Shown one piece after another: positions 46,080-58,445 of a DNA stretch of 64,000 bases. The position numbers were made by a program, and so were the translations under genes. The stretch is from assembly GCF_014898055.3 (NCBI RefSeq), contig NW_023601543.1, positions 56,808,806-56,872,805 on the forward strand. The letters run 5' to 3'. The DNA comes from Talpa occidentalis. Taxonomy: Eukaryota > Chordata > Mammalia > Eulipotyphla > Talpidae. The notes beneath the pieces are model-generated. The model ran no database searches. It had not been told where the DNA came from and saw nothing but the letters and a program-made list of their open reading frames with translations. The stretch's first letter is position 1, and the number at the start of each line of letters is the position of its first letter.

Positions 46080-46327
46080 GGGCTTCCCTGGTGGCACAGG
46101 GGTTAAAGACAGTACTATCAAGCTATCGCCAGCCACTGCAGCACGAGTTCGCCCACGTAGCACAACAGACCTCTCTTGCCTTGCCAGCTGCTCCCCTCAG
46201 GAGTGTATTTCAGTAGATCCGCCTGTTCTGCTCCCCACTCTCTCTGATGATCCTCTCACCCACCCCCTGCACCTCTGGCTTACACCCCAGTTCTTGTATG
46301 CATAAATAAATAAGTCTTTAAAAAAAA
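46080..46327 (+). mobile_element. tRNA-derived SINE lacking part of B box
   Basis: Head GGGCTTCCCTGGTGGCACAG. The B box is cut: GAGTTCGCCCACGTAGC replaces GAGTTCGATCCC plus about 20 bases. TCACTTCA lies on both sides. Confidence 0.9.
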
Positions 46328-47494
46328 CCTCACTTTCACTTCAAGTACAACCACATGGCAAGGCAGAAAGTAAAAGAATGAAAATATATATACAATTCAA
46401 GCTTTAAAAAAAAGCAGGAACGACTATATTAATATTATAGTGACTTTAGAGCAAAGAAAATTACTAGAAGCACATAAGGACATTACATAAATTATAAAAG
46501 GGGATATTGAGGCAGAAGAAAACGTCTGCAAAATTCAATACTTATTCAGGATTTTCTAAAAACTCTCGTCAAACTAGGAACAGGGGAATTTCCACAACTT
46601 GACAAAGAGTATCTACAAAAACCTTACACTTAATATCATACTTAATAGCAAAAGACTGAATGCTTTTCCCATAAGACCAGAAACAAGGCAAGATTGTGTG
46701 TATCTTGCCATTATTATTTAACATTCTACGGGAAGTTCTAGTGAGAGAGAAGAAAGGGGAGGGAAGGGGGGGATAAACATTTAAAGGGAAGACACAAAAA
46801 CTGCCCTTATTTAAAGATGTCAATAAAGGGAAACCTAAGGACTCTACAAAGAAGAAAAAAAACCCTCCTAGACCGAATAAGTGAGTGTAGCAAAGTTGCA
46901 GGATACAAGATCAACACTTGAAAACCAATCGCATTTCTACATATTGACAACAAACTGGTGAAAACCAAAATTTAAAGCACAATACCATTCACGGTTGTGC
47001 CAAAGAAAATGAAATGCTTACACATAAATCTAAAAGACATGTAGAAGAGCTGTATGTTGAAAACTACAAAACACTGATCAAAGAAATCAAACACCAAAAT
47101 AAATGGTGAAACACATGCTCATAGTTTGGAAGACTCAAAATAGTGATGATGTCAATTCTCTCCAAACAGACTTCTACAGATTCAATGCAATTCCTATCAA
47201 GGTATTTTATTGACGTAGTAAGCTTGTTCTAAAATGTATGTGAAAAGGCACACCCCCTTGAATAGCAATATTAAAATAAAACTTTAAAGATACAACATTT
47301 TTATTTTTTTAAATATTAAATAAACCATTTTTAAAAGAAAAATAAGTCAGGAGGACTCACCCAACCTGATGCTTTGCTATATAGCTATAGTAATAAAGAT
47401 TATTATTATATTAGCAGAGTGATAGACATAAATCAATGAAACAGAATTTCTAAAAAAATAACATAGATCCACACACAAAATAATACTCTTGACT

Positions 47495-48490
47495 GATTTT
47501 TTTTTTCTTTTTTACTGAGGTAACATAAGCTTACGACACTGTGTGCTTCAGATGTAGTTGCTCACGACAGTGACTGTACTTCACATTACACCCAATACCA
47601 AATGTCCAGTCACCATCCACCACCAAGCTCTTCCCCACCCTCCTTCCCCTCTGATAACCACCATTTTGTTATCAGGGTCTAAGGGTTTGTTTTTGCTTTT
47701 GTGGTTTTGGTTTGATTGCTTTTGCTTTTCTTTTTAGTCCACAAATAAGTGAAATTGATACCGGACACGGGCCTCAGTTCCCTCAGCCACTAAAAAGAAA
47801 CAGTTTGAGGAGAAGGAAAGTAGTTTAATTTGTCAACAAACTGAGGAGGGCAGCAGACCCATGTCCGAAAGACACCGTCCTGCTCTTTGGCAGAGGGCAG
47901 GGGTGTTTATACAAAGGAGTAAAACAAAAGGGAACTGAGCAAGGGTCTGCAAAGGGGAGACAGGAAGGGTCAGCATGTCCTTTTGATGCAGGTGTATGGA
48001 GATTTCAGGTGAGTACCACCTTGCTGTGTTAACACCTGTTTAACTTCCTTATGTCCTTCCTTTTCCTTAAACTGCAAGGAGACAAACTTGTTAAGTGCAA
48101 CAGATAGGAGTGCTTATTTGATGGGGCAGGAAGAGAGACCTGTCCTGTTTTACCGCATCAAAATCGTATGGTATGTCTTAAGCCTTTTGACTTATTTTAC
48201 TTAGCATAATTCTCTCAAGGTCTAGCCAAGTTATCAACACTTGCGAAATAGTATTCCATTGTGTAGGTATGCCATCTCTTCTTAATCCATCCATCCACTG
48301 TCAGGCATTTGGGGTGTTTCCATAGCTCAGCTATTGTAAATGGTGGCGCAATGAGCATAAGCATGCACATATCTTTCCAAATTAGAGTGTTTGTGTTCCT
48401 TGGGTAAATATCCAGAAGTGAGATTACTGGATCATATGGTAGTTCTATTTTTAATATTTTGAGGAACCTCCATTGGGAAGAAGGGGGGCT
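47495..48490 (-). mobile_element. Old L1 3' end, split by an LTR
   Basis: T-rich start then CACTGTGTGCTTCAGATG and the C-rich 3' UTR. It continues at 48165 with CTTATTTTACTTAGCATAAT and ATAGTATTCCATTGTGTAG. These are reverse complements of L1 3' words. Confidence 0.8.
47756..48160 (-). mobile_element. Solo LTR, class I-type
   Basis: A 405-bp element with TG...CA ends (TGATACCGGACACGGG to TTTTACCGCATCA), flanked by the exact 4-bp duplication AAAT (47752-47755 and 48161-48164). Orientation: on the minus strand CCTTTGTATAAACACC (about 47913) is TATA-like, and AAATTAAACTAC follows about 80 bases later. It splits an L1. Confidence 0.88.
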
Positions 48491-48615
48491 AGAGTAGTTT
48501 GGTGATGAGTGGTGTGGGTGGTGAGTATGGTGTGAAGTACACAGTTGCTGAGGTAAGAAACTATATACCTGAAACCTACATGGTATTTTTTTAATCCTCA
48601 GTTAAAAAAAAAAAA
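48490..48615 (+). mobile_element. L1 3' UTR tail
   Basis: GATGAGTGGTGTGGG, CTATATACCTGAAACCTACA, then an A-run (48603-48617). This is an L1 tail on the + strand, opposite to the preceding fragment. Confidence 0.55.
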
Positions 48616-48869
48616 AAGGACATGCTGTCCTTCACTTGGGATAATTTTTTTTAAACATCTCTAAGGCAGAACTTTACCCACTGTGGGGCTGAGCTGCCAG
48701 CCTCCACCCTACCCCTCATGGTTCTCTTCCCCCAGGTGAACCTGCTGTGAATTGCACCTGTGATGGAAGATTCACATTGTTGTCTTTGGAATTGAACCTT
48801 TGTTCTCAGGCAGTAGCTATTTGCTGCCTTCCAGTAGTTTTATTTTGTTTTGTTTTGTTTGTTTGTTTA

Positions 48870-49091
48870 AAGGTTTATTTATTTATGTACACAGAGGTGT
48901 GGGGCATGAGAGGATTCACCAGAGACAGAGTGGGGAACAGAACAGGCAGACTGACTGAAATACACTGCTGAGGGGAGCAGTGGGCAAGACAGGAGAGGTC
49001 TGCTGCACCAAGTGGGTCACCTCCCTGGCCAGCAGGGTATCGAACTCTCATAGTGCTGCGACTTAACCCCTTGCGCCACCAGGGAGGCCTC
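48870..49091 (-). mobile_element. tRNA-derived SINE, older subfamily
   Basis: Minus orientation, head GCGCCACCAGGGAGGCC at 49073-49089, left tail rich in GTTT. CCTTCCAGT occurs on both sides (48828 and 49091). The B box is partly lost. Confidence 0.88.
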
Positions 49092-49614
49092 CTTCCAGTT
49101 TTGAAGAGTTGAATATGCAGTGCTACCCATGGCACTCCAGGGTCTCCTTATCATCTTTTCTTAAATTTTAACAGTAACACTGAAGCTAAGCTTCTTTTCT
49201 TAAGATGACACAGCTTATTTTAATCAGAAAACTTTTCTCAAAACAGGGTCTTCTAAGGAAGACCCTCAAATGAATCTCAATTTCTCCTTAGTCAGAAAGT
49301 AATCTTTCTGGAAACCTTAGAGAAATTTCTCTCAGAGTTCCTTTATCCTCTCAAAAACCTGGATTTATGTCCATAGAATGACTATTCATGTATCCTTACT
49401 TACCATGTGCCTAATTCTCTGACCACCATTTGCATTTGTCAGCTATGTTTTGCCTGTTGTCTTATCACTAGGATTATTTTCTTACCACCTTAGCTTCTGC
49501 CCCGATTCTCCTTAGGTGTGCACATGTTCTTTATCTTTTTGGTGCTTCGTGAGTAGTATTTCCTCCAGGACATTGTGTACTATTCGAGGATAGTAGTTGT
49601 GCCCTTGGTTGTTC
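49092..49614. other. Unassigned, no gene seen
   Basis: Nothing recognisable on either strand. Confidence 0.3.
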
Positions 49615-50040
49615 TTTGTTTTATTGAGGTAATTGACATACAATAAATTACATATCTACAAACTATATAATTTGATGCATTTTGACATATGTCTATACCA
49701 CAAAACCATCACCACAGTCAATAGAGTGAACATATCTATAACCCCCAAAAGTATCTTCATGCCCCTTCACCATCCCTCCCTCCAAGCCCTCTCTGTCACT
49801 ACCTCCCCAGGTAACCACGGATCTGCTTTCTGTCAGTATAGTTTGGATTTTCTAGGATTTTATAAAAACGAAATCATTCAGTGAGCATTCTTTTTGTCCA
49901 CCTTCTCTCACCCCACATATTATTTTAAGATCCGTCCAAGTTATTACATATATCAATAGCATAAATATATACTATTTATATATACATATCTATATATAAA
50001 ATTTATACATAAATTTTCTGGGGACCCACCCCTCATCTAG
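49615..50040 (-). mobile_element. Old L1 3' end
   Basis: TTTTATTGAGGTAATTGACAT, then ACCATCACCACAGTCAA and GGATTTTCTAGGATTTTAT. These are reverse complements of an old L1 3' UTR. It ends in an AT-rich TATATA stretch (49970-50015). Confidence 0.75.
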
Positions 50041-50159
50041 CAGGCACGAGAACGAGCTGCTGTCTTCACAGACTTCATCCTATGTGCAGGAATATGCTGC
50101 TTGAAGGTAAAGTCAGGTGTTTTTGTTTTTGTTTTTTCAGATTAAAAGATAAGATTTAG

Positions 50160-50423
50160 GGCCTCCCTGGTGGCACAAGGGGTTAAGCACAGCACTATGC
50201 AGCTATCCGCAGCCTCTGCAGCATGAGTTCGATCCCTGGCCAGGGAGGTGACCCACATGGCACAGCAGACCTCCCCTGTCTTGCCCACTGTGCCCCTCAG
50301 CAGTGTATTTCAGTCAATGCAGGTGTTCTGTTCTCCACTCTGTCTCTGGTGAATCTTCTCACCCCCACCGTTTGGCCTGTACCCCAGCTCTTGTATGCAT
50401 AAATAAATAAATCTAATAAAAAC
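50160..50423 (+). mobile_element. tRNA-derived SINE, older subfamily
   Basis: Head GGGCCTCCCTGGTGGCACAA, B box GAGTTCGATCCC. AGATAAGATTTA and AGATAATATTTA flank it (one difference). Confidence 0.92.
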
Positions 50424-50749
50424 AGATAATATTTAACAATGGGAACCCAGGCTCTGCATCTCTGCAGTGCACTCACTAGCGAGGAAAAAAAAATAAGTCC
50501 TGATTACCTTCCTCTAGTTCCCGCATTATCTTTAGATCAGGACAACATAGAACCAGAAGTTTCTCCTATCAAGGATAACTATATTCTTAATGTCAATGAC
50601 TCACTGTTTCTACCTATATAAACTAAATTTGAATTTGTGTTTACTGGAATTGCTCTCACAGAGTAAGTCTGATGGAATGCTCCCAGGTTCAAATTTCACT
50701 TTGATTATCTAATATACTCTTTGTCTGACTATCATTGAGACGTTATTTA

Positions 50750-51825
50750 ACAATAGTTTGTGTCTTTTTGTACCTGAGTAGGATTCCATTACATGGATAT
50801 GTGGCAAATATTTTATCCATTCCTTTGTTGGTAGACATTTGAGTTGTTCCCAGTTTGGGGCTGGCTATTACAAATAAAACTACAATGAACATTTGTGTAT
50901 GTCCTTACATGGACATGTACTTTCATTCCTTTGGGGTAAATACTTAGGATTGGAATGACTGGATCATATGTGTGTGTTCAACACTGTAAGACGCTCCCTT
51001 ATAATTTTCTAAAGTTGTATCATTTTCCATTCCCACCAGTGATCTACGAGAGCTCATTTCTCCACATCCTCAGCAGCACATAGTGTGGCCACTCTTTCGT
51101 TTTAGCCATTCTAATAGTGCTTCCCTGTAGTTTGAATTTGCAGTTTCCTAGTGATTGATGATTCTAAGCATATTTTCTTGTACTTCATTTTCATGTGCTT
51201 ATCAGCCAGTCAAGTATCTTCTTTGGTGAAATTTCCATTCATCCTTTATTCATTTTTTCCTTCAGGTTGTTTGTTTTCTCATTATTAACTTTTGAGAATT
51301 CTTTGTATATTCTGGATGCATTTCTTATCAGATATATGAGTTGCAATGATTTTCTCCCAGTTGGTAGCTTGTTGTTTTTTCTCTTAAGAGTCTTTTAAAA
51401 AGCAGAAATATTTAATTTTAAAGAAGTCATATTTATTAATTTGTTCTTTTAGGTTCATCCTTTGGTATCATATCTAAGGAATCTTTACCCAATCAAAGGC
51501 CACAAAGGTTTTAATCCTAGAAATTTTATAGTTTGAGCTTTTATGTGTAAGTCTATGACCAATTTTAAGTTATTTTTTGCATACAGTTTGAGGTATGGAT
51601 TGAATTTCTTTGTTCTTTTTTCCGGCATATGGACATACATACAATTATCCCACCACCATCTGTTGTAAATATTATTCTTATCCCCACTATATTTCTTTTG
51701 TACTTTAGTAAAATATCAGTTGCACATATGTGTGTATGTATTTCTAGATGTTATTGTGTTCCTTTGATCCATTTGTCTACCTCGATGCCAAAACTACACT
51801 CTTTTTCTTACTGTAACTTTCTGTT
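50750..51825 (-). mobile_element. Old L1 ORF2 end, minus strand
   Basis: GTAGGATTCCATTACATGG, GGTAAATACTTAGGATTGG, ATTTTCTCCCAGTTGGTAGC and TTTGATCCATTTGTCTAC follow the reverse L1 order over about 1.1 kb. Diverged. Confidence 0.82.
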
Positions 51826-52190
51826 GTAGACAGAAAGTCACCCCAAAGATGTCCATGCTCTAGTCCTTGAAAACTATGAATATATAACATCATATGGCAA
51901 AGAACAATATCCCCCTCCCGAAAGACTGTGATTAAAGAAGTACCAGAGTTACTCCTTAGTTGTGGCCAGCTTGTTAGACTGACTCTGAAGGTGTGGGACA
52001 CAGGACAGGCAGTTTGGATTGGGGCAAGGGTGATGGGGAGGTCCTGGAGGGTAAAACACTCAGGAAGCAATGAAAAGGACACTGGGCACCAAGCAGGAAT
52101 AGTAGAGGGAGTCATTTCCTCCATCATGACCTGACCCTAATCTATGGAGCCCTCATACCCAGGACTTAGCTAAAGAACTGGGGATCAGGG
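51826..52190 (+). mobile_element. Diverged MaLR-like LTR
   Basis: TTGTAGACAGAAAGTCACCCC, ATGTCCATGCTCTAGTCC and GAATATATAACATCATATGGC resemble the start of an MLT-type LTR. The downstream part is weak. Confidence 0.4.
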
Positions 52191-53505
52191 GGCCATCAGT
52201 GCCACATGCCACTACAATCCAACTGTGGAATAGAAAAAGAAAAGCACCTCATTCCTTTGCAAAAGAATTCCACCATAGTCAGCTGGTGTCTTGGGAGGTT
52301 TGCAAGGAGAGTGACACGTCTGAGCTGGTTTCTGAAGTTTCGTTGGGGTCTCACAAACCCCAGGAGCTGGAAAGCTTGCTCTGCTGGGTGACCAGAAGTC
52401 TGACTCTCTCAACACCAGCAGTAGCAACAACATGGACTGTATTTGCAGCTATTTGCAACTACATCCCACCTCGTTGTAAGTATGGCCTGAGGGAAGTGTG
52501 TTCCCAATGTTGTAGGTCCTGTTTCTATTCATGAGAAACTTTGTGGGGGGAGGGATTTCTGTCTCCAACCTGAGGGACCCCAGACCAACAAGTCATTTCA
52601 GAGACATACATATCCAGATGTAGAATGAAAGGAGCCATCAGCCCCCATCCCATTTCAGTGGGGCTGCCTGAGAGACTCTGTGCCTGGGACCCACCCTAAA
52701 CCCTGGCTGATCCCCACACAAATGCACAGGTCACAGGTGGCAGTGTAGCCCCTCAAACTCTTCACTTCCATACAGAACTCTTGTAGCAGAATTGAGAACT
52801 GTAGATTTGCTGGAACTTTAGTGGCCTTAGTTTTGTCACCATCTGAGACCACTGCCCTATTCCACCTGTTTCCCAGCCTCCTGAATGCAATCTAGAATAT
52901 CTGTGAAGTTTGATTTTAAGACTCCTGAGTGGTGATCTAGGTGAAAGAGCACCTTTTAAGTGTGTCTTGGACACTACGTTTACTCGGTGACAGCCTTTGT
53001 CTTGCTTGTCTTGCTTGCCTATCTGCACCCAGCTCTTCATGACCCCCTTGTAATCCCTTGATTACTGGGGATCCAGGGCAGGGTGCAGAAAGTAGACTGG
53101 AAGGGGAGGAGCTTGAGAATCGATTTCGAATCAATTTCAGGCTCAAAGAGAACAATGTAAGCCTCAGCAAAAGGGGAACTTATCCCAACCTCAACCCAAG
53201 GTTTACTTCAGTTTTATTAAACCCATGCAATGCCTACTGGGTTCCACTCTTGCTCTGTAAATACAGAGTAAATAGTTTTCAATTATGACAAACTTTACAA
53301 CAATATATTTTTATAACATAATCTTGCTTTACAATATATATACATTTCAATATCATTTCATTAAATAGATATGAAAAAGCAAGTTGTAGAACAGTATTAT
53401 TCTACCGTATGATATGTCATTTAAATTTTAAAATTCACCAAGGATGCATATGTTAAAAGATACATATGTAACTGGAAGTCCAGAGTTCTGGCTGCCTGTC
53501 ACCAC
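52191..53505. other. Unassigned, no gene or strong repeat
   Basis: Mixed-composition sequence with short frames only. No L1, SINE or LTR motif found. This is one of the few stretches that might be unique sequence. Confidence 0.35.
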
Positions 53506-53520
53506 CAAATGCCAATAAAA

Positions 53521-53824
53521 GAGACTCCCTGGTGGTGGAGGGGTTAAAGACAGCTCTATCAAGCTATCGCCAGCCATTGCAGCATGACTTCGATTCCCGA
53601 TCCCGATTCCTGATCCCCGATCCCCAGGCTGGCCAGGGAGCAACCACATGGCACAGCAGACCTCTCCTGTCTCGCCAGCTACTCCCCTCAGCATGTATTT
53701 CTGTCAATCTGCCTGTTCTGTTCCCCACTCTCTCTGGTGAATCCTCTCACCCCCCCACACACACACACCCCTCAGGCTTACACCCCATTTCTTGTATGCA
53801 TAAATAAATAAATCTTAAAAAAAA
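53521..53824 (+). mobile_element. SINE with expanded B-box region
   Basis: Exact 15-bp duplication CAAATGCCAATAAAA (53506-53520 and 53825-53839). After the A box the B-box area is repeated: CGATTCCCGATCCCGATTCC, then further CGATCCCC units, giving several GATCCC or GATTCC words over 53590-53625 instead of one. Confidence 0.94.
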
Positions 53825-53839
53825 CAAATGCCAATAAAA

Positions 53840-54289
53840 CAGAGAATTGAATCTTTAAGGTGCACTTTAATCAGACAGCTGGCAATCTGGAAGACTGGGG
53901 GGAGGAGGGTGGTTAACACCCTAAAGAAACCAAATTAACATTTCATTTCCAACTGGCTTTCTATAGTGAGTTAAACAAAGATAGTTGTTCAGCAGTAAGC
54001 AAGCCTTCACTGCTGCCAAGAGCACGTGATGTCCAGCCCCCAGAGATCCTTATCGCTCCCCTGCCCACCCTACCCGACATCTGGCCTTTAGCATGTCCCA
54101 GTGCACTAAGGCTGATCTTCAGATAGTGCTGGCTTCCCCTGCTCCTCCAGACGTGTCCTGGGGCTCGAAAATTAACTCAGAGCAGACAGGCCATAAACAC
54201 TGTGTGTTCAGATTTCCTGCTATACCATGCACTGTGTCTTACCCAACCTCCTTCCCCTTCCTAACTCCTACCACATATGTAAAAGTTTT
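53840..54289. other. Unassigned
   Basis: No gene or named repeat recognised. Confidence 0.3.
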
Positions 54290-54536
54290 TTAAAAGAACT
54301 GACAGTGAAAGAAAATACAAGTAGGTTAAAAAGACTACTGAATGGGAGAACATATTGACACATTGAACAACCAATGAGAGGTTAATATCCAAGATATATA
54401 AAAGACTTATACAACTTAACAATAAAAAACAAACAACCCAATTATAAATGAGCAGCAGATCGAACCAATAATTCACCAAATTGGATATCCAGAAGGCCAA
54501 TAGATACATGAAAAAAAAATGTTCATTATCGCTTTT

Positions 54537-54801
54537 TTTTTTTTAAAGATTTATTCACTTATTCATTCAAGCATTGGGTACAGTCAGAAGCGCAGGAGGG
54601 CGAGAGAATTCACCAGAGCCAGAGAGGAGAGCAGAGCAGGCAGACTGACGAAGTACACTGCTGAGGGGAGCAGTGGGTGGCAGGAGAGGTCTGCGCGCCA
54701 TGTGGGACCCTCACCCGGTGGCCGAGGATCGAACCAGTGCTGCAGAGGCTGTGGGCAGCTTCGCAACCCAGCGCTCAACCGCTGCGCCATCGGGGAGGCC
54801 C
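54537..54801 (-). mobile_element. SINE in old L1
   Basis: GC-rich subfamily in minus orientation with head GCGCCATCGGGGAGGCCC. Exact duplication TCATTATCGCTTTT (54523-54536 and 54802-54815). Confidence 0.94.
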
Positions 54802-55410
54802 TCATTATCGCTTTTAATAATAAGAGAGGTGTAGGTCAAAATTCAAATGTGATATCATCTCACACCAGTGAGAATGACACATATTATGAAGACCCCCACC
54901 CAACAAGTGCTGGAGAGGAAGTGGAGAAAGAGGAACCCTATTACACTGTCGTGGGAATGAAAACTAGTTCATATTATAGAACATTTTGAAAAACAATCTG
55001 GATTTACCTTTAAAAACTAAAAATGGAAATGCCATATGGATCCAACAATCTCAAAGAACATTTATCCAAAGAACATGAAACCATCAACTTAAAAAATTAT
55101 ATTCTCTACAATGTTTATTGCAGCACTATTTACAATAACTAGGCCATGGGAGCAGCCTAAATGCCCACCAACAGAGGCCTGGATCAAGACAATGTGGGCA
55201 GGGGTGAGTAACAAAAGCCATCCACACAAGGGAATGCTATTCAGCCCTAGGGAAAGATGAAATGCTGCCATTTACAGCAAAATGGACGGAGTTTGAGGGC
55301 ACTGTGTGTAGTAAAAAAAAAAAAAAAGTCAGAATGACAAAGTCAAATGCTGGACATTTACATAGTAGATGACTTAACAAAGCAAAATATTTATAAAAAC
55401 TAGCAGGACA

Positions 55411-55691
55411 GGGCCTCCCCGGTGGCGCAGCGGTTGAGCGCTGGGTTGTGGAGCTGCCAGCAGCCTCCGCGGCGCCGGTTTGATCCCCCGCTGCTCCCCG
55501 GCCACCACCAGAGGAGGGTCCCACATGGCGCACAGACCTCTCCTGCCGCCCGCTGCTCCCCTCAACAGTGTATTTCATCAGTCTGCCTGCTCTGCTCTCC
55601 GCTCTGGCTCTGGTGAATTCTCTCGCCCTCCCGCGCTTCTGACTGTACCCAGTGCTTGTATAAATAAATAAATAAATCTTAAAAAAAAAAA
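55411..55691 (+). mobile_element. SINE in old L1
   Basis: GC-rich subfamily, head GGGCCTCCCCGGTGGCGCAG. Exact 16-bp duplication AAAAACTAGCAGGACA (55395-55410 and 55692-55707). Confidence 0.95.
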
Positions 55692-56076
55692 AAAAACTAG
55701 CAGGACACTAATAAAGAGGTTTCTGGGGCTAAGAGGGAGAGGAAGGGAGAAAGGGTCAAGAGGTATAAGGGACGGTGGGGAAAAAGGGACTGAAGGGCTG
55801 ACTGGTAGCTCAGAACACAGGAGGGGCTTGTTGATCAACGCTCACAGAGGGTCTGGGAGCTCCCAATGTCAAATTCTTCAAGAAACTTCTTCCAATATTC
55901 TGCTTAGAGATGAAATTCTGGAAATGGGAAGTGGATGGAGGTGGGACAAAATGAGGGAGTTGAGGGAACTCAACATTCTGTATTTAAATATTCACTTAAT
56001 TCTCATTTTCAAAAAGGTACACTTGCCCCTGAGTATCCCTGTTGGCCCTAGTGGTAGATGTAAGAATGTGCTTCCA

Positions 56077-56339
56077 GGGCCTCCCTGGTAGCCTAGGGGT
56101 TAAGTCTCAGCACTATCACTGCTGCTGCCTGAGTTCGATCCCCGCCCAGGGAGGTGACCCACATGGCGTGGCAGACCTTTCTTGTCTCACTCTCTGTTCC
56201 CCTCAGCAGTGTATTTCAGTAGATCCACCTGTTCTGCTCCCTACTCTGTCTCTGGTGAATCCTCTCACCCTGTCACCTCTTGCGTACACCCCAGTTCTGC
56301 TACACACACACACCAAAAAAAAATTAAAATTAAAAAAAA
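56077..56339 (+). mobile_element. tRNA-derived SINE, older subfamily
   Basis: Head GGGCCTCCCTGGTAGCCTAG, B box GAGTTCGATCCC, and a CACA-containing tail. Flanks AATGTGCTTCCA and AATGTGCCTGCA. Confidence 0.92.
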
Positions 56340-56705
56340 TAATGTGCCTGCAGACCACAAACTCAGGACCTCTGTCTTCCGGTCCCACTGGATTCTCACT
56401 GAAGACCCTCTTCCCATGGTTTCCTCTGAGTCACCCATGGAATGTTCCCAGGAGAGGCACTGCCTAACTTCCCTTACAGCCATTCTGCACACTTCTCTCA
56501 CCCTTCCTCCTGCATTGCAGTCTCTGGGCTCCTGACTCCAGGGTTCCTCCTTATTTTTCTTGCATATCAGCATTTTCCTAGTAAAATCCTTACAAGAGGA
56601 GGGAAGGAAGGAAAGGAGGAAGGAAGGAATTTGTAATAATAAATGCCGCTGGGATGGAAGGGAACATGACAGACAGAACGGAATGGTCTCTTTCTTTTTA
56701 AAAAT
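56340..56705. other. Unassigned, with a GA-rich run
   Basis: A purine run of GGAAGGAAAGGAGGAAGG type lies at 56596-56630. No gene seen. Confidence 0.35.
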
Positions 56706-56709
56706 ATAT

Positions 56710-57060
56710 GTAAGCTTAATTTTTTTCTACTACTTTATTGAGTAATTATTGACATTCAATCAACTGCATATATTTAAAGTGTAGGTAATTTGATAAGTTT
56801 CAGCATATGTGCACGTCTGTGAAGTCATCACCACCATCAAGATAATGAACATATGCATCATCCCCAACAGCCTCCTCATGACCTTTGTGATTCCTCCCCC
56901 GCCCCTTCTTCCTGCCAATGCACCCCCATACAACCACTGCTTTTTTTGTTTTCCCTAGACTTGCATATAAATGGAATCATACAGTGTATATTTCTTTTCC
57001 TCTAGCTTTCATCACTCAGCATAATTATTTTGAGATTCATTCATGTTTTTGATATGTTAA
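56710..57060 (-). mobile_element. Old L1 3' end
   Basis: TTATTGAGTAATTATTGACAT, TGAAGTCATCACCACCATCAA and ATAAATGGAATCATACAGTG are reverse complements of an old L1 3' UTR. Confidence 0.75.
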
Positions 57061-58229
57061 TTCCACAGCCCCATCTAGCAAGTCTAAGTTTCCAATTTCA
57101 TATTTTCATTCCTTTAGCTAAAGACTCTGATAGTTTTTATAATACACACACTTGCAGAAAAGGTAAAATGTAGACATTATCAACCATGTACAATTCCAGG
57201 TGAAGATCTTGTCAGATTTTTTTTTTCTGAGAACTGGTTTTGTTAGAAGTGTGACCAGGGTACAGAGGAAAGAACAAGTCTCTAGCATCTGAGCCGAATC
57301 CCTGAAGGAAACCAATCACACAGGCAAGGGAGGCCCTAAATCCTGAAAACAAATGTTTCCAGCCTCCCAATGTTGTAGACAGTTGACTCTATATGGGGCT
57401 TTTCTACAAGAATCTCAACTTGCCCATTATAAAATGTTCCCCTAAGCATTCACCCTCATTTGGATCTGTGTTGTAAACACTTGTCCAGCCTCACCAGAAC
57501 CTGTCCATTTATAATGAACCTTTTATGCAAATACATATTGACAAATAAACTTGCTGGGTCACATTTGCACTTCATATAAGGTCTTTTACATGAATTTAAA
57601 ATCTATAGACTATAAAATAGGGATATTTCTTTACTTTCTAAAATATGGTATTTTATTTAGAATATTAAGAGATCCCCTCCCTAGTTTGTAGAACCGTAAC
57701 TATCTTGAAAAATTGTTTGTTGCATAAACATTTTCAAATGCTCTAACAGTGATCCTGAAGTGGTTTCTAACCATCATGATAGGAGAGGAGGTGATCACTG
57801 CTATAAACATAGGAATTCACACATCCTAGTGGCCACTCTAGTCTTGAGAAGCCAGATGTGAAAGATAGAAAGCGCCTTCAGACTTCCACAGGTGTTAGGG
57901 GACAGGGGTGAGAAGCAAGCACCATTAAAGAAGCAACAACTACAAACCTTGATAGGAGTTTAGGAACAATCAACTTTATTTTAAAGCATTTATACCCTTG
58001 GCTCTATAGCCATCTGGCGCCAGATCATTCACTGTTTGGGGGTGGGGGGCTGTCCTGTGCTTTGTAGGATGCCTAGTAGATGCCGTGGCACCTCCCTGAT
58101 TGTAACAATCAAAAATGTCTCTAGACATTGCTGAATGTCCCCCAAGGGACGAAATTGCTTCTCTGTTCTCCATGGAAAATGATTGCCCCCAAAGAAAGGT
58201 TCTAAATTTTTGAATTAAAAAAAAAAAAA
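57061..58229. other. Unassigned, no gene seen
   Basis: No motif I can name. A 181-codon minus-strand frame (57976-58521) overlaps a simple repeat and L1 tails and shows no domain. Confidence 0.3.
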
Positions 58230-58445
58230 CAACTTTGACTATAGAACTGAGGCTACCTGAGCAGGAAGGATGGCAGGAGGGATGGCAGGAGGGATAGCAG
58301 GTGGGGAGGGAGCACAATGGACTATGGTGTTGGACCGTGGGTGTCTTGGTGGTGAGAATGTGGTAACAACACCTGAGGGGGAGATCTGTATTTCTAATAA
58401 ACAAACAACAATGTAAACCAATGTTACTGCAATTAGAAAAGAGAA
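58230..58445 (+). mobile_element. L1 3' UTR with short minisatellite
   Basis: GGATGGCAGGAG repeats about three times at 58258-58300, then GTGGTGAGAATGTGGTAAC and TGTAAACCAATGTTACTGC, an L1 tail on the + strand. Confidence 0.6.

Larger units (their letters stand above)
45350..47490 (+). mobile_element. Old L1 ORF2 fragments
   Basis: L1 words in + orientation at 45355-45466 (AATGCAGATCAAAACCACAA) and 45930-47490 (AGACAGAAATTAGTAGAGTGG; then AAACCAATCGCATTTCTACAT; CAATTCCTATCAAGGTA). Two SINEs lie in it and 45720-45930 is not clearly L1. The 47000-47220 part corresponds to the thumb-like region of ORF2. Many stops. Confidence 0.75.
54290..55800 (+). mobile_element. Old L1, with two nested SINEs
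   Basis: GGTTAATATCCAAGATATATA, TCACACCAGTGAGAATGACA, GTTTATTGCAGCACTATTTAC and AATGCTATTCAGCCCTAGG, then a 3' UTR with GGGGCTAAGAGGGAGAGG after the second SINE. All are + strand L1 words in the right order. Confidence 0.8.
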
